A stretch of DNA of 8,723 nt from Candidatus Kaiserbacteria bacterium RIFCSPLOWO2_01_FULL_54_20 (GTDB lineage: Bacteria; Patescibacteriota; Minisyncoccia; Phycocordibacterales; UBA2100), in NCBI GenBank assembly GCA_001783355.1, contig MFMA01000009.1, positions 16,689 through 25,411 on the forward strand, written 5' to 3'. Below the pieces are notes generated by a model. The model was not told where the DNA came from, did not search any database, and was given only the letters and a program-made list of their open reading frames with translations. The translations under genes were made by a program, and so were the position numbers. Shown here piece after piece: positions 1 to 5,391 of this stretch (positions are counted from its first letter, which is position 1; the number at the start of each line of letters is the position of its first letter).

Positions 1-14
1 TACGAGGCTCGCAA

Positions 15-43
15 AATATACTCGAGATGGCTTCGAAAGTCAA
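15..43 (-). promoter_or_regulatory. Candidate sigma70-type promoter reading left out of the window
   Basis: On the minus strand a -35 box TTGACT (43-38) and a -10 box TATATT (20-15) are separated by exactly 17 bases. Each matches consensus at 5 of 6 positions, the best two-box match seen by eye in this window. Transcription would start near position 8 and run left, so the gene it serves lies outside the window. It lies downstream of the GIY-YIG gene on the same strand, which suggests the next gene is transcribed separately. The call rests on sequence match alone. Confidence 0.5.
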
Positions 44-52
44 TAAAATGTG

Positions 53-91
53 TAGAGGGGGGGCCTGGGATGTACTTTAAACGAACCTCTA
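53..91 (-). terminator. Weak possible terminator after the GIY-YIG gene
   Basis: TAGAGG, which contains the stop codon of the minus-strand gene (91-86), can pair with CCTCTA (58-53) across a 27-base loop that includes a run of seven C on the minus strand. A short TTTT follows a few bases later. The stem is only 6 bp and the loop is long, so this is a poor intrinsic terminator. It is listed because nothing better separates this gene from the leftward promoter. Confidence 0.2.
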
Positions 92-817
92 GGCAATACG
101 TTTCCAAGACTTGAAGGCTTTCACATCAGAAGAGTTGAGGTCGAACCACTCACCATTCATGCGCTTTGATTCGAACCTCCTATGCCAATAGGCTTCAATA
201 CCACTGGGGTCGTCCGTTTTAATTGAATGAATCAAATCTAAATTTTCTGGTAATTGGATCCGAAGCTCACCTCCTCGCCGTACAGTATCGTTAGTCTTTC
301 CAATCTTGTAATACTTTCCATGTTTGAAAAGATACACTTCACCGAGTCTTTGATTATTACTGGGGTTCGTAGAAACATCCCCCTCATCAATCCTTTCGAG
401 AATTGGCTTACACAAAGCGATAACATTTTCGTAGCCGTCTTTAGTCTTACAATATGTAATAATCTTTTTGGCAAGTTGCCCTTTAGAGCCTAAACGCTGG
501 AAAGTTCCTTTGCTAGGAAAGTCAGTGTCCAACTTTCTCTCTAATATAATTTCTCTGACGGTGGGAAATCTTCCGAGCTTGCGGGTAAGACCAATGATTT
601 TCTCACTGACGAATTCATTGGCATGTGCAACCTGAAGTTGATTCGGCATAAACCCCGCCTCTTTCTGTGCATCTCCGAATCGCGCCCAAAACATACCGAT
701 GTCGTAAGGTTTTATACCCGTTTCTTTTTCAAATCTAGAAGCACCCAAGGGCTTACCCCCATTTTCTTTGGCTGTACGTTTAATCTCGTTCAGGATTTGT
801 TGTTTGCTGACGGACAT
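89..817 (-). CDS. GIY-YIG-type (T5orf172-like) nuclease with two homing-endonuclease-associated repeats
   Basis: A 242-residue protein. The C-terminal part (about 159-236) reads VYLFKHGKYYKIGKT, then R180/R181, E208 in IEAYWHRRF, and NGEWF at 221-225. This is the pattern of the T5orf172/MUG113 branch of the GIY-YIG fold, in which the Tyr, Arg and Glu form a metal-dependent phosphodiesterase site. The N-terminal part has two degenerate helical repeats, about 7-56 (ending RFGDAQKEAGF) and 69-124 (LGRFPTVREI), resembling the DNA-binding repeat associated with HNH and other homing endonucleases. It is probably a sequence-specific DNA nuclease, but target and role are unknown. The gene looks AT-richer than the ribosomal cluster (two sampled 60-base lines gave 33% and 42% GC), compatible with acquisition. 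The ATG at 817 lacks a Shine-Dalgarno site but has a -10 box just upstream. No intron or split host gene is visible. Confidence 0.8.
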   Translation of the reverse strand: MSVSKQQILNEIKRTAKENGGKPLGASRFEKETGIKPYDIGMFWARFGDAQKEAGFMPNQLQVAHANEFVSEKIIGLTRKLGRFPTVREIILERKLDTDFPSKGTFQRLGSKGQLAKKIITYCKTKDGYENVIALCKPILERIDEGDVSTNPSNNQRLGEVYLFKHGKYYKIGKTNDTVRRGGELRIQLPENLDLIHSIKTDDPSGIEAYWHRRFESKRMNGEWFDLNSSDVKAFKSWKRIA

Positions 818-823
818 GTGTCG

Positions 824-829
824 ATTGTA
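824..829 (-). promoter_or_regulatory. -10 box of the GIY-YIG gene, apparently leaderless
   Basis: TACAAT on the minus strand ends 6 bases before the ATG at 817. A transcript from this box would begin at or very near the start codon. No convincing -35 box was found 16-18 bases upstream. The same arrangement occurs at other genes in this window, which supports the call. Confidence 0.4.
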
Positions 830-908
830 TCCCTATATTTTGAAAAAACGAACTTCCACCATAACCGTTGAGTTTTAACTTCGGGAATAAGGCGTCCACA
901 TAGCTTCA

Positions 909-938
909 TTGACACTCCATAGGATCCGAGTAGAGTGT
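909..938. other. TTGACA followed by a small inverted repeat in the gap between the divergent nuclease genes
   Basis: The gap 818-1010 has no gene on either strand. It contains a perfect TTGACA at 909-914 and an inverted repeat ACACTC (912-917) / GAGTGT (933-938) whose loop includes the palindrome GGATCC. A plus-strand -10 box TAGAGT (931-936) would sit at 16-base spacing but matches only 4 of 6. Together with the terminator just downstream this could be a very short transcription unit or a protein-binding site. Neither is established. Confidence 0.25.
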
Positions 939-949
939 GGGTATACACG

Positions 950-981
950 CCCCAGCCAGCCGCAAGGCCCGCTGGGGTTTT
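950..981 (+). terminator. Strong intrinsic terminator with GNRA loop, upstream of the NYN gene
   Basis: CCCCAGC (950-956) pairs with GCTGGGG (971-977). Inside, after a 2x2 internal loop, GCC (959-961) pairs with GGC (966-968) across a GCAA tetraloop, and TTTT follows at 978-981. The minus strand lacks a T-run after the stem, so the orientation is plus. No plus-strand gene lies upstream in the window, so it ends either an unseen short RNA or read-through, or it insulates the NYN promoter that follows at 994. Confidence 0.65.
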
Positions 982-993
982 GAATTGGTTTTC

Positions 994-1002
994 TGCTAAA
1001 AT
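994..1002 (+). promoter_or_regulatory. Extended -10 promoter of the NYN gene, apparently leaderless
   Basis: TGCTAAAAT is an extended -10 element (TGn followed by TAAAAT) whose last base lies 8 bases before the ATG at 1011. Initiation about 7 bases downstream of the box would give a transcript starting at or 1-2 bases before the start codon. No Shine-Dalgarno sequence is present. No good -35 box is seen at 17 bases, as is common with extended -10 promoters. Confidence 0.55.
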
Positions 1003-1010
1003 AGCCTGAC

Positions 1011-1610
1011 ATGGAGACCATTTTGCTCATCGACGGGGAGAACTTCAAAGGCAAGGTGAAAGAGGTATTTGTATCCTCTGGGAAGACGCGTCCGGTATGG
1101 CATGAGTACGATTTTAGAGGTTTGTTCGACAAAGTGCTTGCTGGTGTGCAAATTGATAGACAGGCATTTTATTTTGCTCGTATCAAGGAGCATGATGACA
1201 GCAAGAAAAAATCCAAGAAACTCATCGAGGAACAGCGGCTTCTCAAAACGCATCTTGAACGGCAGGGCTTTCACGTGATTCTCGCTGGTCGAGTTCGCGG
1301 GCAGTTTGAGGTCGGGACACGCGGCAAGAAGGTCCTCGTTTTCAAAGAGAAGGGTGTCGACGTGCGTATTGCGGTAGACATGGTCGCTAATACCTGCGAT
1401 AAGAAAGTGAAGGAAATTATTCTCGGCAGTTCAGACTCCGACCTACAGCCGGCAATTCGCGAAGTCAAAGAACGCGGAGTGAGTTGCGTTTATCTCGGCT
1501 TCGAGTCCGGCCCCAACAAGGGCATCTCCTACACCACAAGTAGAACAATTCTGATCAGAAATTCCGAAGTGCTCGAGTTCGAGACCATTCAACCAACGCT
1601 TCTCAAATAA
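1011..1610 (+). CDS. NYN domain (PIN-like) ribonuclease family protein
   Basis: A 199-residue protein of the NYN/LabA-like (DUF88) family, a PIN-fold group whose studied members are metal-dependent ribonucleases. The expected acidic positions are visible: D8 and N11 in LLIDGEN at the first strand, D117 in KGVDVRIAVDM with D123, and D142/D144 in SSDSDLQPAI, followed by a GVSCVYLGF strand. A Lys-rich stretch (64-70, KKKSKK) may contact RNA. No other domain is present. The ATG at 1011 follows an extended -10 promoter directly, so the mRNA is probably leaderless. The gene converges on the ribosomal cluster, its stop 16 bases from that of L5, and diverges from the GIY-YIG gene. Its substrate is unknown; the neighbourhood alone does not show a role in rRNA or translation. 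Confidence 0.85.
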   Translation: METILLIDGENFKGKVKEVFVSSGKTRPVWHEYDFRGLFDKVLAGVQIDRQAFYFARIKEHDDSKKKSKKLIEEQRLLKTHLERQGFHVILAGRVRGQFEVGTRGKKVLVFKEKGVDVRIAVDMVANTCDKKVKEIILGSSDSDLQPAIREVKERGVSCVYLGFESGPNKGISYTTSRTILIRNSEVLEFETIQPTLLK

Positions 1611-1621
1611 CTCACCTCCTC
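1611..1621 (-). promoter_or_regulatory. Orphan perfect Shine-Dalgarno sequence after L5
   Basis: Reading left from the L5 stop codon, a short A-run is followed by GAGGAGGTGAG. AGGAGGTGA is fully complementary to the canonical 16S rRNA tail TCACCTCCT over 9 bases. No useful start follows: a TTG at a fitting distance opens only five codons, and the first ATG is about 26 bases past AGGAGG and opens about 19. It sits where the next spc-operon gene (S14) would be expected to begin, so it may be the relict of a lost gene. Confidence 0.5.
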
Positions 1622-1626
1622 TTTTT

Positions 1627-2166
1627 TTATTTCGCTTCTTGGAGCGGGACGCCGAGGTGGCGCAGGAACGCTTCTGCTTCCTTCGCATTCTTAGCGGTCG
1701 TCACGATGGTGACCGCGAGGCCGAAAATGTCCTTCGAGTCTTCGTCGGACGTTTCTGGAAATACGATGTGCTCCTTGATGCCGATGGTGATGTTCCCCAT
1801 CTCATCGATTGCCTTCGGCGATATCCCGCGAAAGTCCTTCGTGCGTGGAAACACGATGTGGATGAGTTTGTCCAAGAAAGCCGTGGCCCTGTTCCCCCGG
1901 AGCGTCACCTGGTATCCGACAACATCGCCCACGCGGCTCTTGAAGTTGGCGATGGCCTTTTTCGCCGCGCGTGGCGCCGGAGCTTGGCCCGTGATGCGCG
2001 CAAGTCTGTCCAGGATGAGGTCAGTTCGCTTCTTGTCTTTATTTACTTTGCCAATGCCGGTTGATACGACGACCTTAACGACCCTCGGCGTCTGCATCAC
2101 GCTCTTGTAGCCAAATTCTCCCTTGAGGGCGTCGAATGTTTTCGAGTGTTTTGATGCGGTGGCCAT
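1627..2166 (-). CDS. rplE: Large ribosomal subunit protein L5 (uL5)
   Basis: A 179-residue protein of normal family length. L5 binds 5S rRNA and helix 84 of 23S rRNA in the central protuberance and contacts P-site tRNA and the 30S head. Diagnostic stretches are TPRVVKVVVSTGIGK (26-40), the Ala/Arg-rich QAPAPRAAKKAIANFK (61-76) and VGYQVTLRG (83-91), followed by the FPRTKDFRGI region (106-115). The start at 2166 lies 6 bases after the L24 stop and has no Shine-Dalgarno site. It is the last gene of the cluster here. In most bacteria S14 and S8 follow, but here a convergent NYN gene abuts with a 16-base gap and no hairpin terminator. Confidence 0.97.
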   Translation of the reverse strand: MATASKHSKTFDALKGEFGYKSVMQTPRVVKVVVSTGIGKVNKDKKRTDLILDRLARITGQAPAPRAAKKAIANFKSRVGDVVGYQVTLRGNRATAFLDKLIHIVFPRTKDFRGISPKAIDEMGNITIGIKEHIVFPETSDEDSKDIFGLAVTIVTTAKNAKEAEAFLRHLGVPLQEAK

Positions 2167-2172
2167 ATATAT

Positions 2173-2484
2173 TTACTTGAGCGTCTGCCCGCTTTTGACG
2201 GCAACGCGCTCGCGCGCCCCGTCCTTACCGCGGACGATGCGAATTCGCGTAGGCTTCCCTGATTTCGGATCGACGAGCATGACATTTGAGGCGTGGAGCG
2301 GCATCGCACGCTCGATTATCTGTCCCTTGCGGTTCTTCTGCGTGGGGCGGCGATGTCGTTTCGATAGGTTGATACCGTCGAGAACAACGCGGTTCTCTTC
2401 AGGCAGTACGCGGACAATGACGCCGCTTTGTCCGCGGCTCTTTCCCGCGATCACTATGACCTTATCGCCTTTTTTGAGCTTCAT
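2173..2484 (-). CDS. rplX: Large ribosomal subunit protein L24 (uL24)
   Basis: A 103-residue protein, the usual bacterial length. L24 initiates 50S assembly by binding the 5' domain of 23S rRNA and ends up near the exit of the peptide tunnel. The N-terminal KOW motif is clear (KKGDKVIVIAGKSRGQSGVI, 4-23), followed by the basic loop NLSKRHRRPTQKNRKGQ (39-55) and the terminal beta segment SGKPTRIRIV. The start overlaps the L14 stop in ATGA (2484-2481), implying translational coupling. The stop is 6 bases before L5. No oddities are visible. Confidence 0.97.
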   Translation of the reverse strand: MKLKKGDKVIVIAGKSRGQSGVIVRVLPEENRVVLDGINLSKRHRRPTQKNRKGQIIERAMPLHASNVMLVDPKSGKPTRIRIVRGKDGARERVAVKSGQTLK

Positions 2485-2861
2485 ACAATTTCTGGCGCTA
2501 ATGACCCGATCTTCTGATATCCGCGCTCTACTACTTCGCGCGGGATCGGTCCGAATACTCTGTTCGCTTTTGGCTCCTTAGGCTCTTTGCCGCTTCCAAC
2601 TACGAGAACGACGGCATTCTCATCGAACCGCACGTACGAACCGTCCTTTCGGCGAAAGGCTTTCGCCTGCCGCACGACCACGGCGCGATGAACCTCCTTC
2701 TTCTTGACCATTTTGCGCGGCTGTGCCGTTTGTATCGAAATGACGACTTCATCGCCAATGCCCGCATAGCGCCTTTTCGAACCTCCCAAAATCTTAAAGA
2801 CACGGCCTATGATACCGCCAGAGTTATCGGCTATTTTAACGAGAGTTCGATCTTGTAACAT
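2481..2861 (-). CDS. rplN: Large ribosomal subunit protein L14 (uL14)
   Basis: A 126-residue protein, slightly longer than the E. coli protein (about 123). L14 lies at the 30S-50S interface, contacting 16S helix 14 (bridge B8), and is the docking site of the silencing factor RsfS. Recognisable motifs are VKIADNSGG (8-16), ILGGSKRRYAGIGD (24-37), RAVVVRQAKAFRRKDGSYVRFDENAVVLV (59-87) and the C-terminal FGPIPREVVERGYQKIGSLAPEIV. The region before the start at 2861 is pyrimidine-rich with no Shine-Dalgarno site, and the gap from S17 is 12 bases. The stop is TGA overlapping the L24 start, which is direct evidence that TGA terminates in this genome. Confidence 0.97.
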   Translation of the reverse strand: MLQDRTLVKIADNSGGIIGRVFKILGGSKRRYAGIGDEVVISIQTAQPRKMVKKKEVHRAVVVRQAKAFRRKDGSYVRFDENAVVLVVGSGKEPKEPKANRVFGPIPREVVERGYQKIGSLAPEIV

Positions 2862-2873
2862 ACGAGAAAGGTT

Positions 2874-3149
2874 CTAGGCTTGCGCCTCTAGATTAGCGGG
2901 AAATCGCTCGGCAATGACGAAGTGCTTTCGTTTGGAAATGGGACGAGTTTCTCTTATGACAACTTTGTCACCTACAGACGCGGTGTTCTCCGGGTCGTGC
3001 ACCAAGTATTTCTTCGTCTTGCGAAGATATTTCTTGTACTTCGGATGCATTACGAACGTCTCGACAGATACCGTCGCCGTGTCTTTCATCGCCCGCTTTA
3101 CGACGACCCCCTTCAGAGTCTTTCCAGATCTTATTGTTTGTTCATTCAT
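2874..3149 (-). CDS. rpsQ: Small ribosomal subunit protein S17 (uS17)
   Basis: A 91-residue OB-fold protein that binds the 5' domain of 16S rRNA early in 30S assembly. Family features: KTLKGVVVKRAMKDTATVSVE (10-30), the HPKYKKYLRKTKKYLVHDP segment (35-53), and SVGDKVVIRETRPISKRKHFVI (58-79). The length is a little above the E. coli protein because of a short C-terminal tail (ANLEAQA). The ATG at 3149 overlaps the L29 TGA stop in ATGA, indicating coupled translation. There is no Shine-Dalgarno site of its own. Confidence 0.96.
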   Translation of the reverse strand: MNEQTIRSGKTLKGVVVKRAMKDTATVSVETFVMHPKYKKYLRKTKKYLVHDPENTASVGDKVVIRETRPISKRKHFVIAERFPANLEAQA

Positions 3150-3346
3150 ACTTTTTTATTCGTCGCGGTCTCCCTCTTCCGTATCTCGGTAAGGGCACGG
3201 GCGACCTCTTTCCGCAGGTTCCGACCCTCGCGTACATTCCTTGTGCGGCTGCCTGCCCCACCAAAACGGAACGTCCTCAATGCGACACGCTTCTCGGCGA
3301 TGCTCTTCTTCAGGTCTTCCGTGCTCTGTTTTGTCATATCAGTCAT
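3146..3346 (-). CDS. rpmC: Large ribosomal subunit protein L29 (uL29)
   Basis: A 66-residue helical-hairpin protein at the tunnel exit next to L23, where it helps form the docking platform for nascent-chain factors. Evidence is its position between L16 and S17, its size, and the pattern STEDLKKSIAEKRVALRTFRF followed by NVREGRNLRKEVARALTEIRKRE, which matches the two-helix L29 fold. The start at 3346 lies 2 bases after the L16 stop. A second in-frame Met at codon 4 could also serve. The protein keeps the common R-N-x-R-x-x-R type C-terminal helix. It is divergent in sequence, so the call leans partly on position. Confidence 0.93.
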   Translation of the reverse strand: MTDMTKQSTEDLKKSIAEKRVALRTFRFGGAGSRTRNVREGRNLRKEVARALTEIRKRETATNKKV

Positions 3347-3348
3347 AT

Positions 3349-3771
3349 TTATTCACGTGCCACAACCCGCACTTTAAGTGGAAGCTTGGTACCGGCTTTT
3401 CGTAGTGCCTCGCGGGCCATTTCCTCCGGTGCGCCGTCGATCTCAAAAATGACCCTCCCTGGTCGCACCTCGACGACGTAGCCGGCGACGTCTCCTTTCC
3501 CGCTTCCCATGCCGACTTCGGCTGCCTTTTGCGTGAAAGGACGGTCGGGAAAAACACGTGTCCATACCTTGGCGCTCTTGCCGCCCGCACGCGAAAGGGC
3601 GCGTCGCGCGGCCTCGAGCTGGTTCGACGTGACACGAGACTGCGTCATAGCCTTCAATCCGAAACTTCCGAACGCCACCGTGACGCCGCGCGTTTCAGGC
3701 TTTTGGAGGGACGCAACATTTTTGCGGCCACTTTGCCATTTCCGGAATTTTGCTTTTTTTGGTGCGAGCAT
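3349..3771 (-). CDS. rplP: Large ribosomal subunit protein L16 (uL16)
   Basis: A 140-residue protein near the A site and the 5S rRNA region, needed late in 50S assembly. Family landmarks are MLAPKKAKFRKWQSGR at the N-terminus, GSFGLKAM (35-42), SNQLEAARRALSR (49-61), VWTRVFPDRPFTQKAAEVGMGSGKGD (69-94) and GRVIFEIDG (105-113). In E. coli the loop reads approximately VRMGKGKG, with the Arg a hydroxylation site. Here that position is Gly (VGMGSGKG), so the modification is not expected; this comparison is from memory. The start at 3771 is 8 bases after the S3 stop. Confidence 0.97.
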   Translation of the reverse strand: MLAPKKAKFRKWQSGRKNVASLQKPETRGVTVAFGSFGLKAMTQSRVTSNQLEAARRALSRAGGKSAKVWTRVFPDRPFTQKAAEVGMGSGKGDVAGYVVEVRPGRVIFEIDGAPEEMAREALRKAGTKLPLKVRVVARE

Positions 3772-3779
3772 AGGCTGAT

Positions 3780-4460
3780 TTATGACTGTTTATCCGATTT
3801 CTTATCCGAAAAGACTTCGCCGCGGTATATCCAGACTTTTATCCCGATGACGCCGTAGGGAAGATACGCTTCCTCTCGCGCGAAATCTATGTCTGCACGC
3901 AGCGTTTGCAGCGGCACGCGGCCCCTCTTTATCTCTTCCTGGCGGCTCATTTCCGCGCCTCCAAGCCTGCCGGCAACCGCGATCCTCACGCCCTGCACGT
4001 CACGGTTGGCCATCACTTTCTCGACCGTCTGCTTCAAGACACGTCGGAACGTTTGGCGCTTCTCCAACCCCTCGGCGACCATATAGGCAACGACCGGGGA
4101 TTGTGATTCTGGGGAACGAACTTCTTCAATGTCGAGCCGAACGGCGAGTTTAGAAGTCCCCGGTACCTTGCGCGCGATCGCCTCGATCTCTTTGGTCAAC
4201 TTCGTGGAACCCTCACCGCCGCGGCCGATGACGAGACCGGGACGCGAGGTTTTAATGAGTACGCGGATGTGTTTCTCGTTGCGCTCGATCTCGACCGAGG
4301 TGACGTAGTGGCCTCGCAAGCGCTTTTTCAGAAAGCGGCGTATGGCGGAATCTATACAGACGAACTGCCGGTATTGCGCCGGTGTCTTCGCGAACCAGCG
4401 ACTTTTCCAGTCGCGAATGATTCCGAGCCGATGTGCGTATGGATGTACGGTGTGTGTCAT
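3780..4460 (-). CDS. rpsC: Small ribosomal subunit protein S3 (uS3)
   Basis: A 226-residue protein of the 30S head. With S4 and S5 it lines the mRNA entry tunnel and takes part in helicase activity. The N-terminal part MTHTVHPYAHRLGIIRDWKSRWF is typical. The type II KH domain contains the GxxG loop GLVIGRGG (75-82). The C-terminal domain has GRLGGAEMSRQEEIKRGRVP (164-183) and TLRADIDFA (187-195). The ATG at 4460 overlaps the L22 TGA in ATGA. The C-terminus is a short charged tail ending DKKSDKQS. Length is close to E. coli (about 233). Confidence 0.98.
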   Translation of the reverse strand: MTHTVHPYAHRLGIIRDWKSRWFAKTPAQYRQFVCIDSAIRRFLKKRLRGHYVTSVEIERNEKHIRVLIKTSRPGLVIGRGGEGSTKLTKEIEAIARKVPGTSKLAVRLDIEEVRSPESQSPVVAYMVAEGLEKRQTFRRVLKQTVEKVMANRDVQGVRIAVAGRLGGAEMSRQEEIKRGRVPLQTLRADIDFAREEAYLPYGVIGIKVWIYRGEVFSDKKSDKQS

Positions 4461-4849
4461 AAGGATGGCTTCTGGCTTTTAGCTTCTGGCTTCGATGATC
4501 TTTTTATTGTCTTCGCAGATTTTCCTGGACCAGTGGCGAGTTCGAGTACTACGATGCTCATCGTTTTCCTGATAGCGCCAGCGCGCCCCCTCGCGAAAGG
4601 TCGGGATCTGCGCAATACCGCCCCCTTGTCTACGGTTATCTTACTCACGTACAGATTCTCCGGCGAAATTCCGCGTCCGCGCGCGTTGGCAACAGCTGAA
4701 TCCAAAAGCTTCCCTATGGCAGGAGAAGACTTTTTCGGGAGAAACGCCAGCGCCATGCGCGCCGCTCCCACCGATTTGCCGCGAATGAGATCGGCCACAA
4801 GCCTGACCTTGCGCGGAGACTGATGATAATTTGTCAAAAGTGCTTTCAT
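4457..4849 (-). CDS. rplV: Large ribosomal subunit protein L22 (uL22) with a basic C-terminal tail
   Basis: A 130-residue protein. L22 reaches from the 50S surface to the peptide-tunnel constriction through a long beta hairpin, where macrolide-resistance mutations map in other bacteria. Core motifs are SPRKVRLVADLIRGKSV (11-27), LLDSAVANA (48-56) and the hairpin VLRRSRPFARGRAGAIRKTM (78-97). Residues from about 106 on (GPGKSAKTIKRSS and beyond) extend past the usual end near residue 110 and are Lys/Ser-rich. The last codons lie in a short direct repeat (4468-4492). The start at 4849 is 52 bases after S19, the second largest gap within the cluster, without a Shine-Dalgarno site. Confidence 0.97.
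   Translation of the reverse strand: MKALLTNYHQSPRKVRLVADLIRGKSVGAARMALAFLPKKSSPAIGKLLDSAVANARGRGISPENLYVSKITVDKGAVLRRSRPFARGRAGAIRKTMSIVVLELATGPGKSAKTIKRSSKPEAKSQKPSL
4468..4492. repeat. 11-bp direct repeat, period 14, inside the L22 tail
   Basis: GCTTCTGGCTT occurs at 4468-4478 and again at 4482-4492. On the coding strand it encodes the end of the L22 tail (KPEAKSQKPSL). Such short tandem units at a gene's 3' end suggest that the tail lengthened by slippage or repeat insertion. Only two units are present. Confidence 0.6.
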
Positions 4850-4901
4850 ACTTGTTTATAGTGAGTTTGCCTGTGGTGAGTGTAATCGAACCATCGAACT
4901 A

Positions 4902-5261
4902 TTATTTTTGCGCGCCTGCGCCAGGCTTTGCCGCTTCTGCCGCGCCCTTTGCGGCCTGCGCCGAGGCGATCTCCGCGGCCTTCGCCGCCATTTCGGCCTC
5001 TTTCTGCATGCGACCTCCGTGCTTGATGAACTTGGTCGTCGGTGCGAATTCTCCAAGGCGATGCCCGACCATGTCCTCTGTCACAAAAACCTCGTCGAAG
5101 TTCTTCCCCGTGTGCACGAGAAAGGTGTAACCGACAAATTCCGGTGAGATCTGGCTCGCGCGCGCCCATGTTTTGATGCCTCCTGCGGAGGGACTCCTCG
5201 CGCCAACTTTCTTCAAAAGTTTCGCGTCCACGTATGGACCTTTTTTTAGCGAACGAGTCAT
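4902..5261 (-). CDS. rpsS: Small ribosomal subunit protein S19 (uS19) with an Ala-rich C-terminal extension
   Basis: A 119-residue protein. S19 sits in the 30S head, binds near S13 and contacts the 50S central protuberance and A-site tRNA. The core is standard: [16 protein letters not shown] at the start, [23 protein letters not shown] (31-53), then [19 protein letters not shown] (60-78). The bacterial protein normally ends around residue 92. Here residues 87-119 form an Ala/Lys/Glu-rich, probably helical or disordered tail ([19 protein letters not shown] and onward). The start at 5261 lies 9 bases after a good -10 box, so it may also be expressed from its own nearly leaderless transcript. 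The gap from the L2 stop is 137 bases. Confidence 0.97.
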   Translation of the reverse strand: MTRSLKKGPYVDAKLLKKVGARSPSAGGIKTWARASQISPEFVGYTFLVHTGKNFDEVFVTEDMVGHRLGEFAPTTKFIKHGGRMQKEAEMAAKAAEIASAQAAKGAAEAAKPGAGAQK

Positions 5262-5270
5262 AGGTACGGA

Positions 5271-5299
5271 ACTATACAGGATTTAAGCGCGTTTTCCAA
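5271..5299 (-). promoter_or_regulatory. Internal promoter in front of S19
   Basis: On the minus strand TTGGAA (5299-5294) and TATAGT (5276-5271) are exactly 17 bases apart. The -10 box matches 5 of 6 and the -35 box 4 of 6. The box ends 9 bases before the S19 ATG, giving a nearly leaderless mRNA. The -35 box lies inside the duplicated L2-tail codons (Val-Gly-Lys), so the duplicate may be preserved partly for this promoter. It would split the operon into L3-L2 and S19-L5 units. Confidence 0.5.
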
Positions 5300-5333
5300 C
5301 CTTTCGGCGCGAAACGATAAAGACATTCGAATA
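5292..5333. repeat. Direct repeat copy 1 of the L2 tail (S19-proximal)
   Basis: This stretch matches 5402-5443 at 30 of 42 positions with a constant offset of 110 and no gaps. On the minus strand it encodes YSNVFIVSRRKVGK. The similarity fades outside the repeat on the S19 side within about two codons and on the other side immediately. Confidence 0.8.
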
Positions 5334-5339
5334 TCCCCA

Positions 5340-5391
5340 CACTCGCTTCGCGAGTGACGGGACTCCGCTCACTATGTTCGCTTCGCTTTTT
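5340..5391. repeat. Palindromic intergenic repeat element
   Basis: A perfect 7-bp inverted repeat with a 3-base loop lies at 5340-5356 (CACTCGC / GCGAGTG). Next to it the minus strand reads GTGAGCGGAGTCCCGTCAC, which can form a second hairpin. CGCTTCGC occurs twice (5344-5351 and 5379-5386). The style resembles the short REP-like palindromes scattered between genes in many bacteria. It lies exactly between the two L2-tail copies. No T-run follows the stems on either strand, so it is not an intrinsic terminator. Confidence 0.6.

Noticed and set aside
1..88. Plus-strand open frames at the left edge as the end of a gene
   Set aside because: Several frames are open over this short stretch with no recognisable residues, and a leftward promoter occupies it.
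1611..1628. Fragment of a 16S rRNA 3' end on the plus strand (TCACCTCCT)
   Set aside because: Only the anti-Shine-Dalgarno core matches; nothing upstream in the NYN gene resembles 16S helix 45.
1608..1630. T-run after the NYN gene as an intrinsic terminator
   Set aside because: No stem precedes the seven T; the gap between the convergent genes is only 16 bases.
4855..4860. TATAAA just before the L22 start as another leaderless promoter
   Set aside because: It ends only 5 bases before the ATG and has no -35 or extended -10 element; chance AT content is as likely.
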